Below, in pieces: positions 54,857-64,000 of a DNA stretch of 64,000 nucleotides. The DNA lies in the NCBI GenBank assembly GCA_921293015.1, contig OV121098.1, forward strand, positions 13,243,016-13,307,015, given 5' to 3'. Each line of letters begins with the position of its first letter. Position 1 is the stretch's first letter. The stretch is from Phorcus lineatus (Eukaryota > Mollusca > Gastropoda > Trochida > Trochidae). The notes beneath the pieces were generated by a model. The model ran no database searches. It saw only the letters and a program-made list of their open reading frames with translations, and had not been told where the DNA came from. A program made the position numbers and the translations under genes.

Positions 54857-55365
54857 TGGTCACAGGGTCACAATATGAGCTACCCAAATATAAATTAAAA
54901 TTTCCTAATCTTTGAATTAGAATCCAAATAGGAGTCTGTACCCAAGGCTTCAGATTCCTGGGTCTTTAGCTTCTGGAGAAGAAAATTAAAATAGGTTTTT
55001 AGGGTGTGCCTCCTTCGGCCCTTATAAGGGGTCATAGTGTCACCAAATTTATACATATTATCACCATCAGCTAAAGAGTCTGTACACAAAGTTTTAGCTT
55101 TTAGGTCTTTTGCTTCTGGAGAAAACGACGAAAATAGTTATTTAGGGCATGGCTCTTGTGGCCTTTATTAGGGGTCACAGGGTCACAAAATCTATGCATG
55201 AAAAACCTCATTAGTTAAGGTGTCTGTATTCAATATTTCAGATTTCCTCAGCTAATGGTCCTGGCGAAGATGAAATAGTGAAGAGTTGACAGACAGACGG
55301 ACGGATGGGCAGACGCCGGTCGCCATGCCATGCAATAACCACTGGCCAGATGAGCTTAATAGTAG
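54857..55365. repeat. Three diverged tandem units of ~150-170 bp with 3' tail
   Basis: GGTCACAGGGTCACAA, the GTCTGTACMCAA block and TTTTGCTTCTGGAGAA recur three times. The series ends GACAGACAGACGGACGGATG and then CCACTGGCCAGATGAGCTTAA. It is probably a fragment of an interspersed element. The ORF at 55089-54895 on the minus strand is a shadow. Confidence 0.65.
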
Positions 55366-55654
55366 GATTTCAAAGCATTCACATTAAAATGATATCAAAG
55401 ATCCAAAATTTTAATTTTTCCGACATCTGTGAAAGGCAAGATAACTACTGTAGTAGCGGAATTCGATATATGTAACATGTGTATCGTTTTCATAACATTC
55501 CATTCAGATAGAGTAGAAAGGAAGCACATGTTCATCCATAGTAATCATATGGCTAAGACCAGAATAAGTCCGACTCGTTACCGCACAAGCACTAATACCA
55601 CAGCGCCGATATGTTAAATAGTACCGATGGGTATCTCTTCCCATTTTCGTTTTG

Positions 55655-55703
55655 CAATATATTGCGATACAAAAAAGCGTATTGCAATTCGTATCGCAAT
55701 ATA
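55655..55703. repeat. AT-rich hairpin
   Basis: CAATATATTGCGATAC faces GTATCGCAATATATTG across a short loop. Confidence 0.85.
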
Positions 55704-55969
55704 TTGGTACTTTTCCAATGCTCCCTTGACTAAATAACAGCAACTGTCGCTCAACTAGCCCGTCGTTTTGTAAAGAGAGATAAATTCAGTGACTGCTTAC
55801 GGACTTTTAACTTGTCTGTGCTATTTTCGTTTTTTGTAACGGTTTCCTGCAATTTTTCAAGAAATTGTTAATCTCCGATATATAGGTTATTTTCAGAAGA
55901 TTGTTGTTTCTGTATTGCAATAAACATGTACCAATAAAACCGCGCACCTTTATTGAATAGTAGCATTCT

Positions 55970-56530
55970 TAGAAGTAGAAGTAGTAGAATCAAGAGTAGA
56001 ACTAGTAGTAGTAGTGGTAGTAGTAGTAGTAGTAGTAGTAGAAGCTAGTGTTGTGGTAGAATAAGCTGTTGTTGTAGAACTAGAAATTTTTTGTTGTTGC
56101 AGTAATAGTTATAACAGTAGTAGTAATAGTAGTAGTAGAAGAAGTTGTAGTGATGGTTGTTGTTGTGCTAGTAGTAGTAGAAGTAGTGGCAGTTCTAATA
56201 GTAGTAGTAGTTGTTGTTGTGGTCGCCGTCGTAGTAGTAGTTATAATTGTAGTGTTTTGGTAGTATTAGTAGTAGTGGTAGTAATAGTAGTAGCAGTAGC
56301 AGAAGTAATAGTAGTAGTAGCAGAAGTAGTAGTAGTAGTCGCAGTAGCAGTAGTAGAAGTAGTAGTAGTAGTAGTAGTATTAGTTCTAGTAGTAGCAGTA
56401 GCAGCAGTAGTAGAAGTAGTAAAAGTAAAAGTAGAAGTAGCAGAAGTAGTAATAGTAGTATCAGTAGCAGTAGTAGTAGTAGTGGTGGTAGTAGTAGTAG
56501 TAGCAGTAGTAGTAGTAGTAGTAGCAGTAT

Positions 56531-56578
<48 letters not shown>

Positions 56579-56944
56579 CAGTAGCAGTAGTAGTAGTAGT
56601 AGTAGTTGTATCAGTATCAGTAGTAGTAGTAGTTGTAGTAGTAGCAGTAGCAGCAGTAGTAGTAGTAGTAGTAGCAGTAGTAGTAGCAGCAGTGGTAGTA
56701 GTAGCAGCAGTAGAAGTAGTAGCAGCAGTAGTAATAGCAGCAGTAGTAGTAGTAGCAGCAGTAGTAGTAGTAGCAGTAGCAGAAGCAGCAGCAGTAGTAG
56801 TAGTAGCAGTAGCAGAAGTAGTAGTAGTACTAGTAGAAGTAGTAGTAGTATCAGTAGTAGAAGCAGCAGCAGCAGTAGTAGTATTAGTAGCAGTAGCATA
56901 AGTAGTAGTAGTAGTAGTAGTAGCAGTAGCAGACGCAGCAGTTG
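55970..56944. repeat. Large AGT/AGC trinucleotide array
   Basis: About 975 bp of AGT units with interspersed AGC, AGA and TGT variants. The poly-Leu and poly-Val ORFs of over 200 codons are artefacts of the repeat. Confidence 0.97.
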
Positions 56945-57748
56945 AGGAGATGTACAGTGTAGTAAAGTAATTGTGTACTTTGTAGTAGACGGGATGGCGA
57001 AAGTAGCGACAGTTAAGGATGAAGTAGCAATAGTAACAAAAGCGAGTAGAAGTCAGATATTGGATAAAGTTAGGTTACGGTTGTGATAGGTGGTATGGCT
57101 TGTTATATTGGTACAGCACTTAACCCCTATGTTAAAGACGTTTTATTAAAACATTCCAGGACCTCTGACAGGGGCAACAAAATGCTAGTACAGGTACCAC
57201 AAATATTGACAGACCTGATTTCGGAGTAGCGCTGGTCATTTAAAGCACACAGAAAATGTCTCAAGTTACACACTAATGTCAGTCATATACGAGTATATCG
57301 TGCCATTGAGAATGATAATTTAACTGCGTACACGTTCACATCTTTTGACTGACAGACGGGTATAACGGTTTCAGTCTAGCTTGTACTAATAGCGGGATTT
57401 GGTTCGCGCATTGAGTGAATGTCTCAAAACCTATGAAACTTTAAAGGCCCTTTCGAACGTTATTTTTTAATTCTGTGTCCTCAACAATATTACTTTATGT
57501 AAAATATATTATCATCGGAAGCTGAAGGTCTAAATATATAACCCGATTATCCGTAGTCTGATAAAAAAAAGGTGCCACGTTGGAGCCGAAGTGCATGACG
57601 CCAATTTAGTGTTTAATCATTCGAGATTTGAAAATGCATTCGCGTAGCTTAAGCCGGTTTAAATATTGCCATTCAAGTGGTAACATTTATTCTTTTTATT
57701 CATGAATTTTTTTCCTTCTCCCTCAGCGTTGAGAAATCTCTAAGGAAG
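56945..57748. other. Unique spacer between two trinucleotide arrays
   Basis: No gene or repeat family recognised. Confidence 0.5.
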
Positions 57749-58045
57749 CGAAGTAGTAGTATTAGTAGTAGTAGTAGTAGTGGTAGCAGTACAAGTAGTT
57801 GTTGTAGTAGTAGCAATAGTAGTTGTAGGACGAGGAGCAATGGTAATAGCAGTAGTTGCTGTTGTTGTAGTAGTTATAATAGTAGTAGTAGGAGCAATAA
57901 TAGTAGTAGTAGATGAAGTACTAGTAGTAGTAAATATAATGGTAGCTTTAGTGTTTTGGTGGTAGTAGTAGTAGTAATAGTGGTAGTAGCAGTATCAATA
58001 TCAGTTGTAGTAGCAGTAGGAGCAATTGTAGTAGCAGTAGTAGTA

Positions 58046-58083
<38 letters not shown>

Positions 58084-58250
58084 TGTAGTAGCAGTAGCAC
58101 TAGCAGTAGCAGTAGTAGTAGTAGTAGCAGTAGCAGTAGCAGTAGTAGTAGCAGTAGTAGTAGCAGTAGCAGTAGCAGTAGCAGTAGTAGTAGCAGTAGC
58201 AGTAGTAGTAGCAGTAGCAGTAGCAGTAGCAGTAGTAGAAGAAGTAGCCC
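57749..58250. repeat. Second AGT/AGC trinucleotide array
   Basis: About 500 bp. The right half is a higher-order AGTAGC pattern. Same orientation as the first array. Confidence 0.97.
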
Positions 58251-60829
58251 TAGTATAGTTAAATAGTCTAACTCTTCCCTAAAACCCAAATAGCGACACG
58301 ATACATTTCCAAATACTAGTAGGTCAATCCCAAACTACACGTCACCTGGCTTTAAGAAATGCTGATCTATACCATGAGTTGTAACCCATTATGACATATG
58401 ATACACCTGGGAATTAATCACTGCTTATATTGCACGAGTCACTAAATCCGTTGAAAGAAAACTCAAAGAGTTATCTGTTCTTGAATGAACGCTGAAATTG
58501 ATCCAGGGACCCCCGCTAACTGTGGGTCGGGTCTGTGCGAGGCCAATGACAATACAAATGCTTAGATTTAGAAACGATAAATGGACACGTGTTACAAAAA
58601 CTTAATGTTTAGATTATTCTCTAAACTAAAACGAATTCATACACCGTTACCAACTCACCCAACCGTGTCAAGATGTCACTTAAAGATTTTTTTATTGCTT
58701 ATTTACAGCTTATTACAGTATGTGTGAAAACTATTATGATTATTTTATCTTAATTTAAATCATTAAAATAAGACATAAAATCATTACTATCATTTGTGAT
58801 TTTTAGAATTGACATAATATAATTAATTAGAACTAATTATCACAAATAACTGCCATTTATCTATATATATATATCATGAAAAAAATGCTTAGAAAGATCC
58901 TTATTGCTTTCAAAACTTTAATTTTTACTCTGAAAGGCATTATTGGCTTTCTTCGTATTTTTTGTTCATTCTTCTAAATTTAATTCAACGTTATACAAAT
59001 ATCATATATAACATCATTTTACTTCTACCCAATTTCCGTCGTGGTAGAAAAAAAGCATCAAGCGTTGACATTTACACAAAAAGTCAATTAGAAAAGGTGT
59101 ACTGTGGTTAATGAAATTGTATGAGGATAGGGCGGTAATAATAATTAATCTTAGTTTTGTATTGAATTCCGCAATCCTTCTTAAACTCCAGAACACAAGG
59201 AACACAGTTGATAACATTATGCCACTTAATAAGGCCGATACGACATTTGTAAAATCAACATTATAGTGACTCGATCAAGAAAAAAGGTTGCCAATTTTTA
59301 CAGGCAATACAAAAGGGGAGGCCCTTTATGACAGTGTCCCAAACCAAAGAAATGCAACGGCAAGCTTGTCAATTTTCTGATATCCACCTGGCGATTTCAC
59401 GATATACGCAATCAGAATCATAAACACGACATTGAGTGACGTGTCACACCAATCCCTGTATGTTACTGGCTTAACTTGTCAAAAACGTCCCTTGGATGTC
59501 AACTTCAGTGGTCTTTCTGTAACTGATTTTATGCAAAGCTTCAATAAATAACAATGATAAACACCACCCATGATTTTCTAGTTCCAGTCGATACGTGAAG
59601 GTTTCACCGCAATGCATTGCCACAAGGTGTTACAGGCTTTTTTCTGCAGTGATATCAACAAACGTGAGATAAGTGAAGAACTCTTAAAAGCGGCGTTAAA
59701 CCCAAAATAACTAACTTCAGTTTGTTTTATATAAATATTTGTGCAGGTGATATTCAGATAAAAGATTTTCAAAGTGAGTCAAGGGCGTGAAATATAATAT
59801 GTTCTTGTGAGGATCGAAGGTTTTGCACTAAAAAATTATTTTTCTTGCGACATGTTCTGATTTGCATGAAATATGAAACATCACAAAACGTCTATAGCAC
59901 AATAAATTGTTTATATTGACGATCCCGTAGATGTTTGATTTCCGAATACTGACGATCGACCATGGCTGAGCTACTTGATAGCAGTCTTAACTCGCAAATA
60001 TGTAACAAAGCCACTGATTGACTGATGGATGATGTAAAAAAGGTTAACTTCACAGCTTTAGTGTGAATTTACTTTGACTCAAATTATTTTAGACTATGTT
60101 TCTTGTTTACTAAGTATTGGTTAATGAAAACAATATATCTGAGATCAGTGTAGTCCCGACAGAGTATCGTCACGTCATCAATGTTATGACGTATTGATTA
60201 TAGGCTCCTAGATTTCAGATATCATATCTCAATCTTTCTTTAAGTTATTTTTTACAGCAAAGCGAATTATTTGTCAGTCACAGGGCACGGACTAAATCAT
60301 TTCTACAGTGCTATAAATGAATGAAGGTCACATAACTCCAAACAGTGTACGACACCTGAAGACCACACGTTACAGAACTTGTTTTCAATACTTCAGGCGA
60401 AACACGATATGAAAGATAAAGGTTAGAGGTAGCATAAAGACGCTACTACCCTCAACACTCAGCGATGAACTCCTATCTCTTCATATGCCTAGATGCTGTG
60501 CGGTAAAACTTTTTACTTAGTATTCATGCACGTCCATGGAACTTTTGCTGATTGAGAAATAGATGTATGGCAATGGGTATTAACAACATGGCGAAGTAGA
60601 CAGTGACCATGAACTCTTTTTTGTACTATTTCGGGATATATGACAAGAAAAGGGAATTATTGAGTCATTCTATAGACAAAACTTACCTTATTTTGGATTA
60701 ACACAAGTAAAGAGATTTGACTGATTTTAGAACGAAACGGTTTGATGATAATATTTCTCAAATATTGTCGTATAATAGTTAATTGCTGAATTATAAATTG
60801 GGCTTATGAAACTAAAAATGATTGGATCT
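58251..60829. other. Intergenic DNA, no gene seen
   Basis: AT-rich and stop-dense, without recognisable exons or repeats. Confidence 0.5.
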
Positions 60830-61190
60830 ATGTAAATATTAACATGTAGAAAATACTAACATGATACTGTAAATATCTACACAATCAAATACTACAAATT
60901 CCTGAATTATCTAGTACTATATCTACATTACAAAGTACGGCATATATAAGCATATGATAAGGTGTTGCAAATACTGCCTAATCAAGTACTGCAAATACGT
61001 ATACCTAATGACGTACAAGGTACTCCGAATGTCTACCTCTATAATCAATTACTCCAAGTATCTACATAATCAAGTACTCCAAGTATCTACACAATCAAGT
61101 TCTTTAGATATCGAAATAATTAACTGCAATTACCAACATAATTAAGCACTGCTTATATCTACATAATCAAGTAGTGACTTATATCTGCAT
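60830..61190. repeat. Degenerate ~26-bp minisatellite
   Basis: Variants of TATCTACATAATCAAGTACT with a CCAAG or GCAAA block recur about ten times with much divergence. Confidence 0.75.
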
Positions 61191-61414
61191 CCTACAAGTC
61201 ATTGAAGTCAATCCACGTTTCATGATAGAGATGTAGAAATAGATAGTACCAGACCCCCCTCAAATCCCCAACCCACAACACACACATCAAACAACGCTAC
61301 CCTCTCACCGAGAGTGACGTTCCGATTGAATGTGACATGGACACCAGAGACATTACTTCACTTGTTTGGAATGAGGGTTCATATGTTTCATAATACACCT
61401 GACTAAGTAACATT

Positions 61415-61651
61415 CATTTAAGATCAAATTTCACATCGTAAACTGAGGGCAAAGCTTAGCATTATATATCTAAGAGAACCTAGAATACATGTACTTCAAT
61501 TAACCAAAACGTCAGTAATTACTATGATTATTATCATTTAAGATCAAATTTCACATCGTAAACTGAGGGCAAAGCTTAGCAATATATATTTAAGAGAACC
61601 TAGAATATATGTACTTCAATTAACCAAAACGTCAGTAATTACCATGATTAG
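61415..61651. repeat. Recent 120-bp tandem duplication
   Basis: CATTTAAGATCAAATTTCAC begins at 61415 and again at 61535. The two copies differ at only a handful of bases and end AACGTCAGTAATTAC.ATGA. Confidence 0.97.
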
Positions 61652-63291
61652 TTGTCTGAATTAACCTTTTCCAAAATATATTTTGCCTCTCAATTAAAAA
61701 TTACCCAAAACAATAAATAACCAAGATAGAAAGAGCGTATCAATGGATACAACGTAGTTAAAAGGTACCCATAAATATTGTTGAAAATAACCGACAAAAA
61801 CAGCTCAAACTCAAAAAGTTTTTTATTACGAAAAAAAAAAGATCTGATGTAAGCACTTGTAATGTCCCCTAATTGTCTTCATGATCAGTTTAAGGTCATT
61901 GCAAACGATAGCCACATAAAAGTGCCAGTTCACCCGTTGGTCTACGTTTTGATGCTTAGCGCCAAGCAAGAAAGCAGTATCTTTCAAGATTTAACGTTGA
62001 ATGGCGAAGCGCCCAAAATTGAACCCTGACCTACCGGATGGATGTTGTATCGCTCTCAATTCATTCTGTTATTTGTTGAACATTAACGTGATTTATACAT
62101 GAATAAATCTTAACATCGAAATAAAGACGTCAGTTTTCTCTATTCAATGCGATAGAATTGAGGCAGGCAAGGTTGTGTATTGGATCCTTTCCCTTTAGTG
62201 TTACAGTGGCATTTACCGAGATACACTAGCAAGACTATAACAGAGCAAATCTTTTCAGTAAGATCTTGCGTGAATGTCTCTTTGGTGTTCAAGAAGGTGT
62301 GCAGGGGTGAACACATTAATGTCTTGTCTTTGCTGGCCTGATATTTGGACACGTTTTCCATATGCAAGAATTGCTGACATTGCACCTCAGGGAGTACCTC
62401 GTTCGATGGGTCGTGAAATAAGGGCCTTAACTCCATCAGCCGTAACTGTTGAAGTTTAACACTTTTCTGTAACCCTTGTGAAGAACCCCGAAACTACAGT
62501 ATTTTTTATCAGTGTGTTACTTCTTTGATAGGAAAGTGAAAACAGTATCGATGATTTTAAAACACTTTACTTAGTGCAAGAACGTTCTGATTAGTGTTCA
62601 TATATGTCTGTGTTGTATAATTAAAGTTGCTGTTTTTCTTTTGAGGGCTTCGAATAAACCATTTCTGTTGCAGCTTGCTAAGATGGGAAACTTAATTCAT
62701 ACACAGCGGTATGTGCTATAAAACAATACAACACCATTTGTTGCGATTGCATAGTTCATGAAAATATTAAGCCCAAAATGTTTTCTGTTAATTTAAAAAA
62801 CACGTATAGAAAATTAATAACAATTGAAACATTAAATTATAGACAAGACGATTTTATAAGATGAATTCGATCTTCAGTTTAATTTATATTGCTCTGTAAC
62901 TTTGTTGTATAGATTGAATACTACATTTTGTACTTTTAATGCTGCTATGACACTTCTTACCTTTAAACATTTTAAGTTTTGAATAGTTTACGTTTGAAGT
63001 CTTGAACGATTCTTGTAAATTGTCACGAAACACATGATTCTACATTGTCCGTATATAAGGGGCTTTCTTACCATTGTTAGGAAAGTGCATCGATACATTG
63101 TAAAAACTTATATTTTATTTGACTACCCTCTCAATGACTGAAAATATTCTAAATAAGATATATATCTATGAAATAGCTTGCAATCTATCCACTCAATAGT
63201 TCCGGAGTTCTTGAATTTATTTATTTATCGATCTAGTTAAAATCTAAAAAACATGTTTATCATTACATTAACAGTTTATATATCATTAACA
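61652..63291. other. No gene seen
   Basis: A GC-richer patch at 62150-62460 has short open frames on both strands but no splice sites in matching phase and no domain I recognise. Confidence 0.4.
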
Positions 63292-63585
63292 GCTAGGCAC
63301 GTTTATATTTCTAAAGTAATGCCCAATTACGATGTGAGCACCAAAGTCGACCTCACGCTGATAGACTGCAGGATGGGGATCCGTATAATCCCCTGTTCAT
63401 CATCCTGTCTCATACCGGATGTGTTACATCTGCTTCTACGCCTCACTGACGTCCTCGACAGATATCAATTGGACAAGAAAATGTTTTCTCAGGACAGAAT
63501 GGTCTGTCAAAATGGTGCACCACATATGTGGTGGTTATCTCCGACCAAAGTAAAACAAATTCAGAGGCCTCTTAACACCGAATAA
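63292..63585 (+). CDS. Candidate exon, possibly LicD/fukutin-like (low confidence)
   Basis: The frame after an ATTAACAG acceptor (ends 63291) reads NYDVSTKVDLTLIDCRMGIR, IIPCSSSCLIPDVLHLLLRL, TDVLDRYQLD. The last part resembles the helix that precedes the active site in LicD/FKRP-type phosphotransferases, but the diagnostic GTLLG and DxD do not follow in this frame. Either the exon ends near 63470 or the resemblance is chance. GC content and codon use are more gene-like than the surroundings. The open frame runs to TAA 63583-63585. Confidence 0.28.
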   Translation, partial: ARHVYISKVMPNYDVSTKVDLTLIDCRMGIRIIPCSSSCLIPDVLHLLLRLTDVLDRYQLDKKMFSQDRMVCQNGAPHMWWLSPTKVKQIQRPLNTE

Positions 63586-64000
63586 AGTATGGTGATTTTT
63601 CATTGATCTATTTCAAAGTTTCAAATTACGTGAAAGTTAGCTCACAAAGGGCGAACACTTCACAGGAGTTGATCTTGTGACCAAACACAAGACGAGGGTT
63701 GAGCCCATCTTCACCTTTGACAATGGCATTTCGGACTTAGAAACAATGCAGAAGATTTTCTCAAAGTTTCTTTAGTGTCTTTGATATTTTATATTATTAT
63801 TTGTGAGCAGATATTGCCGAGACATTACACGAATATAAGGTGATCTTGTTATCGGCATTGATGAATTACTGAACTCAACCATCATGGCACCATATTGGCA
63901 TGTGTCGCTTAGAAATATTTTTAATAAGACATCGAGTATAGATCCTACTTTACTATATTATACATAAGGATAGTATTTGTTTCATACTCCATATGGTTAT
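63586..64000. other. Window end, no gene seen
   Basis: No further exon recognised. Confidence 0.4.

Noticed and set aside
56195-56901. 200+ codon poly-Leu and poly-Val ORFs
   Set aside because: Open only because the AGT/AGC repeat lacks stops in those frames; no start context or splice sites.
57948-58289. Poly-Leu/poly-Val ORFs in the second array
   Set aside because: Same trinucleotide artefact.
62140-62459. 98- and 61-codon ORFs in a GC-richer patch
   Set aside because: Overlapping frames on both strands, no splice sites in phase and no recognised domain; left unannotated.

Overview
This is an AT-rich stretch of a eukaryotic, almost certainly invertebrate animal, nuclear genome. Genes are split by GT-AG introns, and the space between them is packed with microsatellites, short inverted-repeat transposons, non-LTR retrotransposon fragments and Tc1-type elements. 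An Rh-type ammonium channel gene, a coiled-coil/NHL gene of the TRIM type, a C-type lectin exon, a tRNA-derived SINE and a Penelope-type hammerhead ribozyme together suggest a marine mollusc, most likely a bivalve. That assignment is inference from gene and repeat content, not a database match.

Layout. 1-0.7 kb: a decayed Tc1-like transposase split by a 160-bp (TC)n tract. 1.0-1.2 kb: the last exon of a C-type lectin-like gene (+). 3.0-5.6 kb: a TTAA-flanked MITE with a nested hairpin, then a pogo/Tigger-like MITE. 7.4-9.0 kb: a two-exon coiled-coil/NHL gene (+). 10.9-15.3 kb: a LINE 3' fragment with a 12-bp target duplication, a second TTAA MITE family, a 70-bp tandem array, and a Tc1-like element with two stops in its transposase. 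17.5-26.0 kb: a six-exon gene (-) predicted to encode a secreted-then-anchored membrane protein: signal peptide, two Ig-like domains, poly-Thr and Ser/Pro stalk, one membrane span and a short basic tail. Every intron is phase 1 and the summed length is an exact multiple of three. 26.8-28.4 kb: a complete Tc1-like transposon with an intact DD34E transposase.

28.5-37.7 kb holds repeats, including a 41-nt hammerhead ribozyme (-) between TATG microsatellites and a second LINE fragment. 38.1-41.5 kb: a 5'-truncated Tx1/L1-like LINE (-) lying exactly between two inverted arms of one repeat. 43.9-50.2 kb: the Rh ammonium channel gene (-), exons 2-9 by vertebrate numbering. Several exon lengths equal those I recall for vertebrate RH genes (151, 138 and 134 bp). 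Its introns carry a snap-back transposon ending 8 bp from a splice donor, an internal duplication and two TTAA MITEs. 50.2-64 kb has no convincing gene apart from a possible exon near 63.3 kb. It holds a nearly G-free tract, two large AGT/AGC trinucleotide arrays, a candidate solo LTR and several tandem duplications.

The host genes are unrelated in function (pattern recognition, NHL scaffold, Ig-type surface receptor, ammonia/CO2 transport) and show no operon-like organisation. The most unusual signals are the hammerhead ribozyme, the LINE centred in a palindrome, the paralogous empty site that exposes TTAA targeting, and the snap-back element at the Rh splice donor.
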